Shown here: positions 8,204 through 17,590 of the stretch, piece after piece | How positions within the stretch are numbered: the stretch's first letter is position 1 | Layout of the letters: every line of letters starts with the position of its first letter | NCBI RefSeq assembly: GCF_002101375.1 | Contig: NZ_CP015207.1 | Coordinates: 2,620,001 to 2,684,000 of the forward strand | Origin: Sporosarcina ureae | GTDB lineage: Bacteria; Bacillota; Bacilli; Bacillales_A; Planococcaceae | DNA length: 64,000 bases | Direction: 5' to 3' | Notes under the pieces: generated by a model | The model's database searches: none | Seen by the model: only the letters and a program-made list of their open reading frames with translations | What the model was told of the DNA's origin: nothing | Position numbers and translations under genes: made by a program

Positions 8204-8532
8204 TGCAGAAAATAATCGCAATCAATACAATATTTGTTGAAAAAGGTAAAGGCGAGCAAGTAACCGCGCGTTTTGCAAAAGCGAAAACTGTTCACACGTT
8301 TGAAGGCTTCATTCGCATGGAAGTATTGTTGAATGAAGAGGGCGAGGATCATGACGAAATAAAAGTGTGTACGACATGGGAAGACCGTCAATTTTTCGAC
8401 AAATGGCTACATAGTCGTGAAAATGCCAAAGCGCACGACACCGAAGCACCGAAAGAACCGAGTCCAATAGTAGGCAATGAAGTGAAGACATTTGATGTGA
8501 AAGTTCAGCACTTACCAGCAGAAACCGAGTAA
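8200..8532 (+). CDS. Haem-degrading monooxygenase, IsdG/HmoA family
   Basis: A 110-residue ABM-fold protein. Asn9, Trp69 and His79 match the Asn7/Trp67/His77 catalytic set of IsdG with the same spacing, within the segments AINTIFVEKG and FDKWLHSRENAKAH. IsdG-type enzymes open the haem ring and release iron in the cytosol. This explains its place at the end of an iron-regulated import operon. ATG 8200 or 8203 both follow GGAGG; 8200 overlaps the ankyrin stop. Confidence 0.9.
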   Translation: MMQKIIAINTIFVEKGKGEQVTARFAKAKTVHTFEGFIRMEVLLNEEGEDHDEIKVCTTWEDRQFFDKWLHSRENAKAHDTEAPKEPSPIVGNEVKTFDVKVQHLPAETE

Positions 8533-8540
8533 TTCAACAC

Positions 8541-8837
8541 AGCGGCAAGCACAAACTTGTCGCTGGCTTCCCGATTGCGCTCTATACAGTGGAATAGGCT
8601 TCTACTGTATAGAAGGCTTTCGGTAATCCGTTAGCACACCGTATATCGCGTAAACACTTGAAAGCAAACTGTACACGTCGATTTATTGGAAATTAGCGTA
8701 CAAAAGCCCACCATTGCTTTGTCATGCTAATTCTCAAACGCAACCCTCCCTTTACTTGCGGACATTCACGACATTCCAGCAGGGTTGCTTTCAAGCTGTT
8801 TCATTTGGCTGCTCTCTTAAATGAGGGTAGTTTTTTT
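8541..8837 (+). other. Structured non-coding DNA ending in a terminator
   Basis: No gene is visible here. It holds a GC hairpin (CAGCGGCAAG/CTTGTCGCTG, 8541-8566), a 10-bp inverted repeat (TCTATACAGT 8581-8590 / ACTGTATAGA 8604-8613), and a longer-range 11-bp pair (CTTGAAAGCAA 8657-8667 / TTGCTTTCAAG 8785-8795). The last element is a terminator-like hairpin (8809-8830) with seven T (8831-8837). This could be a long operon 3' end or an independent small RNA. The single CGCTCTAT at 8578 links it to the array that follows. Confidence 0.5.
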
Positions 8838-8899
8838 GTGTTGAAATGGGATGAAAATGAACTATTTTTTTAGGTAAGTGCTTTATTAATTATGTAATT

Positions 8900-9243
8900 C
8901 ACTCAATGTGAGGCGTGAAGCGCCCTATCGGTTGTGAGGTTCGCTCAATGTTGGTGGAGAAGCGCTCTATCGGTCGCGCGATTCGCTCAATGTTGGTGGA
9001 GAAGTGCTCTATAGGTCGCGCGATCCGCTCAATGTTGGTGGAGAAGCGCTCTATCGGTCGCGTGATCTGCTCAATGTGGGTGGAGAAGGGCTCTATCGGT
9101 CGCGCGATTCGCTCAATGTTGGTGGAGAAGGGCTCTATCGGTCGCGCGATTCGCTCAATGTTGGTGGAGAAGCGCTCTATCAGTCTCGTGATTCGCTCAA
9201 TGTTGGTGGAGAAGCGCTCTATCAGTCGCGCGATCCGCTCAAT
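8900..9243. repeat. 21-bp phased array with alternating octamers (array B)
   Basis: Seventeen octamers start every 21 bp from 8900 to 9236, alternating CGCTCAAT and CGCTCTAT types, which makes a 42-bp higher-order unit. Unlike array A, the spacers are also well conserved (TGGTGGAGAAG and CGGTCGCGCGAT themes), so part of it expanded recently. Because 21 is a multiple of three, long open frames arise in several frames on both strands; they are rejected as genes. The array ends three bases before the terminator of the next minus-strand gene. Confidence 0.9.
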
Positions 9244-9245
9244 CC

Positions 9246-9285
9246 AAAACAAAAACCCGTCACTCCATAAAGAAGTAACGGGTTC
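9246..9285 (-). terminator. Terminator of the YjiH gene (minus strand)
   Basis: AACCCGTCAC (9254-9263) pairs with GTAACGGGTT (9275-9284) with one mismatch. The A-rich run at 9246-9255 provides the U-tract on the minus strand. Confidence 0.75.
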
Positions 9286-9294
9286 TCACTCTGC

Positions 9295-10647
9295 TTAAAA
9301 CAACAAATGTGCAATACCTGCAATGATTGGTAAGGCAATAATTGTTCGCAATAAGAAAATGATGAGTAAGTCGAAAATATTCAATGGGATTTTAGTACCT
9401 AAGATCAAGCCACCAACTTCGGACATGTAAATGAGCTGGATTACGGAAACGGCTGCAATTGTAAATAGGGTAATAGGCGATGTAATAACGCCTTCCGCTA
9501 AAATCACAGGCAAGAACATATCCGCGAATCCGACGACCATCGTCTGTGCGGCTTCTGCAGCCTCAGGAATCTGCAAGAAATTCAAGATATATTCAAACGG
9601 CTTGCCTAAAATGCGGAATATACTCGTATACTCAGCCATTACTAAAGCGATTGTTCCGAAAGCCATGACTACTGGTGCGACGCCGAACCACATGTCGAGC
9701 ACGTTTTGCATTCCTGCGCGAACTGTCTTCATAACAGAGCGTTGGTTTGAAGCTGTCTCGAGAGCGCTAGTAAGTCCTAGTTTGATTACGCTTGTTCCGG
9801 CAGGCAGTTTTTCATTCTCAGTGGAATATTCGCGATCGTCAATATACGTATTCTTAATTGAACGTAATGGATAAATTCTCGGCATGATCAAGGCGAGGAT
9901 CAATCCTGTAAACAGAACGGTCGCATAAAATGGTAAGAAGTAATTTCCGAGACCGACTTTGTCAATGATGACGAGTGTAAAGGTAATCGACACAACAGAG
10001 AACGTAGTGGAAATAATGGCTGCTTCACGCTGTGTATAGTGGCCGTCTTCGTATTGTTTACTTGTAAGTAAGACACCAATCGTTCCGTCTCCAATCCATG
10101 AAGCCAGTGCATCAATAGAAGAGCGTCCAGGTAATTTAAATAATGGTCGCATAATCTTCACCATCAACGTACCGAAGAATTCGAGCAAACCGAAGTTCAG
10201 TAATAAAGGAAGTAGCAGACCGGCGAAGAAGAAGATACTGAACAGGAAGGAAACGAGTCCATCACCTGCAAGTAGCAATCCGCCTGTATTCTCGCTCCAA
10301 ATCGCTTCAGGACCTAATTTATAGACGACCATAATGGCAAAGATTGCCCCTACAATGCGGGTAATCGTCCAAAATGGTGTAACTTTGAATAAATTTGTAA
10401 AGAATGAAGGTCTGTTAGGATCTTTTTTAACGAATAGATAAAGCACCGATCCGAGTGCAGACACAATGATCAAGCACATCATAAGTTGTGGAATAATCGG
10501 TTCCAATGAGCCAGACAATATATCCGCTAATTTGGCAATCGGTACTTTCCAGCCCGCCGTAAATGGTAGTGGAATCATGAATAATAGAACACCGAGTATA
10601 GACGGAATTAAGAATACTAGCCAAGTGCTAGCTGTATATTTTTTCAA
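9295..10647 (-). CDS. YjiH-family nucleoside-recognition (Gate) membrane protein
   Basis: A 450-residue integral membrane protein with about ten hydrophobic segments and a Gate-type middle region (LPGRSSIDALASWIGDGTIGV). The start is set at the TTG at 10647, which has AAGGAGAG seven bases upstream. The in-frame ATG at 10668 has no ribosome site, and the true site would lie inside its coding sequence. YjiH proteins are predicted transporters of unknown substrate. Monocistronic, with its own terminator; divergent from ribokinase. Confidence 0.8.
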   Translation of the reverse strand: MKKYTASTWLVFLIPSILGVLLFMIPLPFTAGWKVPIAKLADILSGSLEPIIPQLMMCLIIVSALGSVLYLFVKKDPNRPSFFTNLFKVTPFWTITRIVGAIFAIMVVYKLGPEAIWSENTGGLLLAGDGLVSFLFSIFFFAGLLLPLLLNFGLLEFFGTLMVKIMRPLFKLPGRSSIDALASWIGDGTIGVLLTSKQYEDGHYTQREAAIISTTFSVVSITFTLVIIDKVGLGNYFLPFYATVLFTGLILALIMPRIYPLRSIKNTYIDDREYSTENEKLPAGTSVIKLGLTSALETASNQRSVMKTVRAGMQNVLDMWFGVAPVVMAFGTIALVMAEYTSIFRILGKPFEYILNFLQIPEAAEAAQTMVVGFADMFLPVILAEGVITSPITLFTIAAVSVIQLIYMSEVGGLILGTKIPLNIFDLLIIFLLRTIIALPIIAGIAHLLF

Positions 10648-10823
10648 GGTATTTCTCTCCTTGCGCATAATCTAATTGATGTATATTTATTCATTATACT
10701 GTTTAACGAGTCGATGTAAATACTTTAGCATAAAGTGTAACTTTTCAGTCAGCAAGCAGTCTATATGGAAATAGCATATTCGAACGTATATGATCGAAAA
10801 AAGAAAGGAAGCGAGGCGTAGGC

Positions 10824-11714
10824 ATGATTACAGTAATTGGCAACGCGAATATAGATTTGATTGCACAAGCGGATACGTTTCCTTTACAAGGCGAGACCGT
10901 TAGAGGAAAGGACTTTCAGACGGCACCTGGTGGCAAGGGGGCGAATCAAGCTGTAGCATGTGCGAAACTTGGCCATAAAGTTCAGTTAATTGGTACGACG
11001 GGCACGGATTCATTCGGAGAAATGATTGTGGCTAATTTGCGGAAGCAACAAGTGGACACTTCGTATATCACGCAAGTAGAAGGCCCTTCTGGCGTAGCCG
11101 TTATTTTATTGACGGAAGGGGATAACCGAATCATTTCCATACCAGGAGCGAACCATGCGCTCAGTCTAGAACGGATGAAGGAATTGAAATCGATTATTGG
11201 AGCTAGTCAACTGGTAATGATGCAGCTGGAACTTCCTGTAGATACTGTGTGGTATGTGCTCGAGCTGTGTAAAGACTTAGAAGTGCCTATCATAATGGAT
11301 CCGGCGCCTTCCACGAGCTTTCAAATGGAATACATGCCATATGTTCGTTATCTGACACCCAATGAAACCGAGTGTGCACAACTCTTCGGTACTTCAATAG
11401 AAGAAACGGTGACAAACTATCCGAATCAACTGCTCGTGACACTTGGAAAAGACGGTGTTTGTTACCACGATCACGAGGAAATCATCTTTGTGCCGGGTGT
11501 GCCTGCGCAAGTTGTGGATACGACAGGTGCAGGGGATACATTTAACGGAGCGCTCGCCAGCCGACTAGTGCAAGGGAGTGATTTACAGTCTGCCGTTGAG
11601 TTCGCCATTGTGGCGGCTTCATTATCGGTAGGCAAATTTGGTGCACAAGGCGGTATGCCAACTATGCTAGAAGTAGTAAAAAAAGCAGAAAATCTGGCGA
11701 ATGAAAATAAGTAG
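10824..11714 (+). CDS. rbsK: Ribokinase (PfkB family)
   Basis: A 296-residue PfkB-family sugar kinase. The N-terminal signature GGKGANQAVA (about 37-46) and the C-terminal DTTGAGDTFNG (about 232-242, catalytic Asp in GAGD) are intact, and the length fits ribokinases. Predicted reaction: D-ribose + ATP to ribose-5-phosphate. No rbs transport genes are adjacent, so it stands alone; another pentose or nucleoside-derived sugar is possible. Start ATG after AAAGGAAGCGAGG. Confidence 0.88.
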   Translation: MITVIGNANIDLIAQADTFPLQGETVRGKDFQTAPGGKGANQAVACAKLGHKVQLIGTTGTDSFGEMIVANLRKQQVDTSYITQVEGPSGVAVILLTEGDNRIISIPGANHALSLERMKELKSIIGASQLVMMQLELPVDTVWYVLELCKDLEVPIIMDPAPSTSFQMEYMPYVRYLTPNETECAQLFGTSIEETVTNYPNQLLVTLGKDGVCYHDHEEIIFVPGVPAQVVDTTGAGDTFNGALASRLVQGSDLQSAVEFAIVAASLSVGKFGAQGGMPTMLEVVKKAENLANENK

Positions 11715-11866
11715 AAATCCTTTTATATCAAGCCTGATTGGCACTGGTCTGTCACCGCTGACGAGCTTTACTAAAAATCTAGCCGTTCCCCCTTTAAATC
11801 TCTGAACAAAAGGCGTATGCTATGGCAATAGAGTGGATTACGAGGAAGAAATGGAGGTAGATGTTG

Positions 11867-12391
11867 ATGGTTTTTGGAGAAAACATCAAGGTCCGTAAAC
11901 GCATCTTGCAGTTGATTGATGGCTTAACAGATGAGGAATTTAACGGAACACCATCACATGGCGGCTGGTCACCCAAACAGATTGTAGAACATTTAGCTTT
12001 AATGGAATGTCGAGTTGCTACAAACATCGCCCAAGAATTGAAAAATCCTGAGAGTTTACGTGTATTCAAAAAACCGATCAGTGTATCGGCAAGTCCTTTA
12101 GTAAAGGCGTACTTCATGGAATATACACAACCAACAGACATGCATCTTTCAATTCCAGAAGTGAAAGAGAAGTTGCATGCATCTAGAAATTACTTGTTGG
12201 ATATCTATGAATCTGCCACCATTACAGAACTTCGCTGTAAATCGCTCAAGCATCCGATTTTTGGAAATGTGCCGTTAATTCAATGGTTCCGTTTCGTAGG
12301 ATTCCACGAAAAACGTCATCTACGACAATTGAAACGTGCAGTGGAGCAAGTGAAGTCAGCCCGTGTCCAGCTAGTTTCAACGTCTAAATAA
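11867..12391 (+). CDS. DinB-family metal-dependent protein
   Basis: A 174-residue four-helix-bundle protein of the DinB/YfiT type. The putative metal His residues are His42 (KQIVEHLALME) and the two in the C-terminal HEKRH motif. ATG 11867 is nine bases after GGAGG; the upstream in-frame ATG 11861 is too close to that site. DinB proteins are often thiol-dependent transferases or damage-associated factors; the substrate here is unknown. Strong terminator downstream. Confidence 0.8.
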   Translation: MVFGENIKVRKRILQLIDGLTDEEFNGTPSHGGWSPKQIVEHLALMECRVATNIAQELKNPESLRVFKKPISVSASPLVKAYFMEYTQPTDMHLSIPEVKEKLHASRNYLLDIYESATITELRCKSLKHPIFGNVPLIQWFRFVGFHEKRHLRQLKRAVEQVKSARVQLVSTSK

Positions 12392-12392
12392 T

Positions 12393-12432
12393 AAAAAGAA
12401 CTTGTTGCCTCCTATGGTGCAAGTTCTTTTCT
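12393..12432 (+). terminator. Terminator after the DinB gene
   Basis: AAAAGAACTTG (12394-12404) pairs with CAAGTTCTTTT (12420-12430); the T-tract lies at the end of the second arm. Confidence 0.85.
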
Positions 12433-12484
12433 CATCTTGCTGCAAATCAGCTATACTTTACCTATCCATGAAGGAGGAGTTGGA

Positions 12485-14107
12485 ATGAATCGATACCGTT
12501 TTGATACCCCTGAAAAGCTACGTGCATTGCTTTGTGAACTAGTAAGTTGGGATAGTCGTTCGTTGACGGAAGGAGAGCGTTTCTTTTCCTGGAAGTTGCA
12601 AAATAAGTTGAGCGAACTGGAATATTTCACTGAGAATCCTGACCATATTACACTTCATGATGCGGGTCTCGGGCGGCAAGTCGTGCATGCTCTTTATAAA
12701 CATCCTGATGCCACAGATACCATTGTGTTAATCAGTCATTTTGATACTGTGCAAACAGATGAATATGGAGCACTTGAACCACTCGCTTTCCATCCGGAAG
12801 AGCTGACGAAGAAGTTGTTAGAAAATAAAGATATGTTGCCTGAAGCTGCACGTCTTGACTTAGAATCTGGAAAATATCTATTCGGCCGAGGTACGATGGA
12901 TATGAAGATGGGGTTGGCTTTACATATACAGTTGATCGAGCGAGCAAGTATGGAAAATTGGCCTATTAATTTATTATTATGTACCGTACCGGATGAAGAA
13001 GTGAACTCAGCGGGGATGCGGGCTGCGGTAAAGGAACTTGTACGTCTGCAAGAACAGGAAGGTCACCGCTATAAATTATTCTTGAACGGTGAGCCTTCAT
13101 TTTCACAAGGACCTGCGGATACGAAAGAATATATTTATTCGGGGACAATTGGAAAGATTATGCCTGCCGCATTATTCTATGGGAAAGAAACACATGTCGG
13201 CGAACCGTTAAAAGGGATTACTGCAGATTATATGGCGTCGTTTTTGACACATAAGATGGAGTGGAATCCTTTATTCCGTGAAATAGAGCAGAACGAATCA
13301 ACACCTCTTCCTGTCACACTGCATCAGAAAGATTTGAAAACGCAGTACTCTACACAAACACCACAGCGGGCAGCTGCGTTATATAATGTTTTCTTATTCA
13401 AGCGGACAGCCGCTGAAATCATGTGTTTATTTGAACAAGTAGCAAAAGAAGCGATGGCACAGTGTGATGAACATTATAAAGCAGTGTGTGATCGTGAATC
13501 GGCTGTGCCTTTAGGAGATATTCGTGTACTGCGATTTGAAGAGTTGCTAAAGTACGCTGAAGATCAGTTAGGAAAAAACGAAGTGAACAGATTAAAACAA
13601 GAAGTGCTATTGCAAGAAGAATGGGATGACCGCGAGCAATGTATACGTATTGTCGACACATTAATGATGGAGTGTCAGGAACTTGGGCCAGCGACCGTTC
13701 TATTCTATGCGCCCCCTTATTATCCAGCTGTTAACTCGTCTGAAGATCCACTTGTAAAGGAATCGATTGAGTTTTTGCAGGAGCGTGCGCAAGTGTTTGA
13801 TCTGACAATTGAACAGGTACATTATTTTAATGGAATTTGCGATTTAAGTTATGTGCATTATAAGGATGAAGAAGATCATTGGAAAGCGTTTGCAGAGAAT
13901 ACGCCGGTCTATGGTGAGACGTATTCTATTCCGTTTGAAGATATGCGCAAGCTCACTGCACCGGTGTTAAATGTGGGGCCGTTTGGTAAGGATGCGCATC
14001 AAAAGACAGAGCGGTTGCATATCGATAGTGCGTTCAGGGAGATGCCGGTGTTGTTGGAGCAGTTGGTGAAGAAGCTTGCGGGCATGAACCAGCCGAAGTC
14101 TAGGTGA
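12485..14107 (+). CDS. rocB: M20-family peptidase, arginine utilization protein RocB type
   Basis: A 540-residue M20/M25/M40 metallopeptidase of the RocB family. Metal-ligand motifs visible include ISHFDTVQT, FGRGTMDMKMG and the catalytic PDEEVNSAG, plus the RocB-specific long C-terminal half (YAPPYYPAVNSS, HYFNGICDLSYV). ATG 12485 follows AAGGAGGAG; a longer reading from 12437 has no ribosome site. RocB belongs to the arginine/ornithine catabolic regulon in Bacillus, but its exact substrate is not settled. No other roc genes are in the window. Confidence 0.85.
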   Translation: MNRYRFDTPEKLRALLCELVSWDSRSLTEGERFFSWKLQNKLSELEYFTENPDHITLHDAGLGRQVVHALYKHPDATDTIVLISHFDTVQTDEYGALEPLAFHPEELTKKLLENKDMLPEAARLDLESGKYLFGRGTMDMKMGLALHIQLIERASMENWPINLLLCTVPDEEVNSAGMRAAVKELVRLQEQEGHRYKLFLNGEPSFSQGPADTKEYIYSGTIGKIMPAALFYGKETHVGEPLKGITADYMASFLTHKMEWNPLFREIEQNESTPLPVTLHQKDLKTQYSTQTPQRAAALYNVFLFKRTAAEIMCLFEQVAKEAMAQCDEHYKAVCDRESAVPLGDIRVLRFEELLKYAEDQLGKNEVNRLKQEVLLQEEWDDREQCIRIVDTLMMECQELGPATVLFYAPPYYPAVNSSEDPLVKESIEFLQERAQVFDLTIEQVHYFNGICDLSYVHYKDEEDHWKAFAENTPVYGETYSIPFEDMRKLTAPVLNVGPFGKDAHQKTERLHIDSAFREMPVLLEQLVKKLAGMNQPKSR

Positions 14108-14204
14108 GGTTTCTTAACGTTTACGTGGTATTGATGTAGTTGTAGGGAAGTGTATGTTACCCGACTTATAAAAGCGGTAGGCAGAATAACTATGCGGCTG
14201 CGGG

Positions 14205-15430
14205 TCTTTGTCACTTTTAGTTGTGGTCGTTGCTCGACTGGTTGTTGGGAACTGAAGTTAGCGAGTGTTCACTTTCTGGACCCGCGCAGGCACGTGGGGG
14301 ATTGCCTCCAGCCATGAGCCAGCTGGCGATGGTGCTGCCAGTTGTCTCATGGCCACGGCCTACCCCGCAGTTGTGCCTGCGCTACTGTGGGGAAATGAAT
14401 TAGTTTGTGTTTCTAACAAAAAGAAAAACAGTGACATTGTGATACATGTATTTCTTGCTCACTTTTTGTTGGGTACGTCGCTCGACTTATTTTTGGATAC
14501 TGAAGTTAGCGAGTGTTCACTTTCTGGACCCGCGCAGGCACGTGGGGGATTGCCTAAAGCCATGAGCCAGCTGGCGATGGTGCTGCCAGTTGTCTCATGG
14601 CCACGGCCTACCCCGCAGTTGTGCCTGCGCTACTGTGGGGAAAATGAATTAGTTTGTGTTTGTAACAAAGAAAAACTAGCAACATGGTGATACCGATCAA
14701 GTGTTTCTTTCTCACTTTTTGTTGGGTACGTCGCTCGACTTATTTTTGGATTCTGAAGTTAGCAAGTGTTCACTTTCTGGACCCGGGCAGGCACGTGGGG
14801 GATTGCCTCCAGCCATGAGCCAGCTGGCGATGGTGCTGCCAGTTGTCTCATGGCCACGGCCTACCCCGCAGTTGTGCCTGCGCTACTGTGGGGAAAATGA
14901 ATTAGTTTGTGTTTCTAACAAAAAGAAAAACAGTGACATTGTGATACATGTATTTCTTTCTCACTTTTTGTTGGGTACGTCGCTCGACTTATTTTTGGAT
15001 TCTGAAGGTAGCAAGTGTTCACTTTCTGGACCCGCGCAGGCACGTGGGGGATTGCCTCCAGCCATGAGCCAGCTGGCGATGGTGCTGCCAGTTGTCTCAT
15101 TGCCACGGCCTACCCCGCAGTTGTGCCTGTGCTACTTTGGGGAAATGAATTAGTTTGTGTTCCTAACAAAAAGAAAAACAGTGACATTGTGATACATGTA
15201 TTTCTTGCGCACTTTTTGTTGGGTACGTCGCTCGACTTATTTTTGGGAACTGAAGTTAGCGAGTGTTCACTTTCTGGACCCGCGCAGGCACGTGGGGGAT
15301 TGCCTCCAGCCATGAGCCAGCTGGCGATGGTGCTGCCAGTTGTCTCATGGCCACGGCCTACCCCGCAGTTGTGCCTGCGCTACTTTGGGGAAATGAATTA
15401 GTTTGAGTTTCTAACAAAAGGAAAACCAGC
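14205..15430. repeat. Five tandem copies of a ~249-bp unit with a long GC-rich hairpin
   Basis: Units begin at about 14211, 14459, 14712, 14961 and 15209 (periods 248, 253, 249, 248). Each has an AT-rich half and a GC-rich core. In copy 1 the core (14284-14382) folds on itself: GCGCAGGCAC/GTGCCTGCGC at the base, GTGGGG/CCCCGC next, GCC/GGC, and CATGAG...CTCATG extended by AGCTGGC/GCTGCCAGTT at the tip. Copies are nearly identical. One two-base change (CC to AA in copy 2) falls in a predicted internal loop; a C-to-T in copy 4 keeps a G-U pair; a base change in copy 3 and one in copy 4 break pairs. Open frames across the array are judged spurious. Function unknown. Confidence 0.9.
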
Positions 15431-15688
15431 ACCGGATTGGGGGCAATGGAATCTCCACTTACACTGCCAGCTAAACTACAACCCAACGCCGCTTATTACG
15501 CACGCTTTACAGAAACGTAATCCGACAGCAGTTGGATGATTAAAAACAACTTTCCCACGCTCCACTCCACTCACTTCTATTACCCGCCAAACACAACAAT
15601 ACATAGTACACAGACGTGCATGTTTTCAACTTACTCGAATTTCGGCTATACTAAGACTAGAAGCAATTTAAGAATAGGATGTGCCAGG
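15431..15688 (+). other. Spacer and promoter region ahead of the ABC-F gene
   Basis: No gene of its own. A TATACT -10-like box near 15648-15653 precedes the ABC-F start by about 35 bp. An open frame continuous with the ABC-F gene reaches back to 15536, but its sequence is low-complexity (His, Thr, Tyr, Asn) and lacks a ribosome site, so it is treated as leader. Confidence 0.5.
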
Positions 15689-17569
15689 ATGAGTCATTTA
15701 GTAGTAGAGAAATTAACCAAAACGGTTGGAGATAAAACCCTTTTTAAAGACGTTGGCTTTAATTTGACGAGCGGAGATAAAATTGGTCTGATCGGTATTA
15801 ATGGTACCGGTAAATCTACGTTATTATCTATTCTTGCCGGACATGGAAGTGCAGATACGATTATAATGGATCATCCGAATAAATTCCGTGTAGCCTATTT
15901 ACCGCAAGAGCCGATTGTGAATCCAGATTTAACCGTAATGGAGGCGGTATTTGAAAGCGATGCACCTGTTATACGTACAAACCTCAATTATGAGCATGCC
16001 CTGCAGCAACTAACTGAAGATTCCTCAAATCCTGAGTTCCAGGAACGTTACTCCCATTATCAAAATGAAATGGATGAAACAGGCGGCTGGGATTTGAATG
16101 CATTAGCGCGGACGATTTTAATGAAGCTAGGTATTGAAACATTCGATAAAAAGCTAGGTGAACTGTCGGGCGGTCAGCTAAAACGAGTAGCATTAGCTAA
16201 AGTGCTGATCGAACCAGCAGATTTACTATTGTTGGACGAGCCAACGAACCATCTGGATGTTGCATCGATCCAATGGTTACAAGATTTCTTGCAAAATGTT
16301 CAAGGGGCAGTATTATTCGTTACACACGATCGGTACTTCCTGGATCAAGTTGCTACGCATATTTACGAATTAGCGGATAAAACGCTTTATTCGCATACCG
16401 GAAATTATGCAGATTATTTGGAGTCAAAAGCACTGCGAGAAGAGATGTCAGCTGCTTCGGATCAGAAAGACCGTAATCGCTACCGTAGTGAATTGAAATG
16501 GATTCGCCGCGGTGCAAAAGCGCGTTCAACGAAACAGAAAGCGCGAATCGATCGCTTTGATGATCTTCAAGCGAAAGTGAAGCAGACTGATGAGTCACTA
16601 GACTTTGAAATGGATTTACAAACGACACGTCTAGGTAAAAAAGTATTGGAAATCAACAATATTTCGAAAAAATTTGACGACAAAGTGATATTGAACGGTT
16701 TTTCTGCTATTCTACAGGCGAAAGAACGTATTGCAATTATCGGACCGAATGGTGTAGGGAAGACGACACTTCTTCAAATGCTAGATGGCACGACTATGCC
16801 GGACTCGGGTGAAGTTGATATAGGCTCTACCGTAAAGATTGCTCATTTCCATCAACATTTACCACCAATGAAGGAAAATCAACGAATCATTGAATATATC
16901 CGTGAGACGTCCAATGACATTGAAGCAGGGAATGGTGAACGGTTGTCTGCCACGCAAATGTTAGAACGGTTTTTATTCCCGTCTTCTGCCCATGGAACAC
17001 CGATCGGGAAATTGTCAGGTGGAGAGCGCAAACGTCTCTATCTATTAAAGCTATTGATGGAACAGCCAAATGTCTTACTGTTGGATGAGCCGACGAATGA
17101 TTTGGATCTCGAAACGTTGTCCGTTTTGGAATCGTTCATTGATACATTTGCTGGTGTAGTCGTGACGATTTCCCATGACCGTTTCTTCTTGGATCGAATC
17201 TCACGTAAGTTATGGATTCTTGATGGCTCAGGTGAAATCGATGTACGTCTTGGTCTATATTCAGATTTCCTTGATGAAAAGAATACAAAAGAAGTGAAGC
17301 CACAAGCTAAAGTTGCGGTTGTTACTCCTGCTTCAGAAATTACAGCGCCAAAAAAGAAAATGACATTCGCTGAAAAGAAGCAATACGAAACGATTGAGTC
17401 GGATATAGAAAAGTTAGAAGAAAATATAGCAGAAACGGAACAACAGATGACGACTACAGGCTCAGATTACGATCAGCTACGCCAACTGGATGAAGAGCTA
17501 GTAACGCTGAATCAACAATATGAAGAACTGGTCGAGCGCTGGGCTTACTTACAGGATTTAGCTGATTAA
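15689..17569 (+). CDS. yfmR: ABC-F ATPase, YfmR/Uup type
   Basis: A 626-residue soluble protein with two ABC cassettes and no membrane segments. First cassette: GINGTGKST near residue 36 and LSGGQLKR, Walker B LLLLDEPTNHLD. Second cassette: GPNGVGKTT and LSGGERKR, LLLDEPTNDLD. The linker between them is charged, and the last 80 residues form a coiled coil (from KKKMTFAEKKQYETI), as in Uup/YfmR. Such proteins act on ribosomes and help with stalled peptidyl transfer. ATG 15689 matches the family N-terminus (MSHLVVEKLTK). A YpgR-like gene follows 21 bp downstream. Confidence 0.88.
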   Translation: MSHLVVEKLTKTVGDKTLFKDVGFNLTSGDKIGLIGINGTGKSTLLSILAGHGSADTIIMDHPNKFRVAYLPQEPIVNPDLTVMEAVFESDAPVIRTNLNYEHALQQLTEDSSNPEFQERYSHYQNEMDETGGWDLNALARTILMKLGIETFDKKLGELSGGQLKRVALAKVLIEPADLLLLDEPTNHLDVASIQWLQDFLQNVQGAVLFVTHDRYFLDQVATHIYELADKTLYSHTGNYADYLESKALREEMSAASDQKDRNRYRSELKWIRRGAKARSTKQKARIDRFDDLQAKVKQTDESLDFEMDLQTTRLGKKVLEINNISKKFDDKVILNGFSAILQAKERIAIIGPNGVGKTTLLQMLDGTTMPDSGEVDIGSTVKIAHFHQHLPPMKENQRIIEYIRETSNDIEAGNGERLSATQMLERFLFPSSAHGTPIGKLSGGERKRLYLLKLLMEQPNVLLLDEPTNDLDLETLSVLESFIDTFAGVVVTISHDRFFLDRISRKLWILDGSGEIDVRLGLYSDFLDEKNTKEVKPQAKVAVVTPASEITAPKKKMTFAEKKQYETIESDIEKLEENIAETEQQMTTTGSDYDQLRQLDEELVTLNQQYEELVERWAYLQDLAD

Positions 17570-17590
17570 TTACATTGGAGGAGATTTTTC

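Noticed and set aside
8899..9298. Long open frames on both strands across array B, with 14-residue protein repeats
   Set aside because: They arise because the 21-bp period is a multiple of three. They exist in several frames and on both strands at once and lack ribosome sites.
14221..15401. Several open frames of 60-150 codons in the hairpin array
   Set aside because: Frames switch between copies because the unit lengths are not multiples of three, starts lack ribosome sites, and the DNA is explained by pairing rather than coding.
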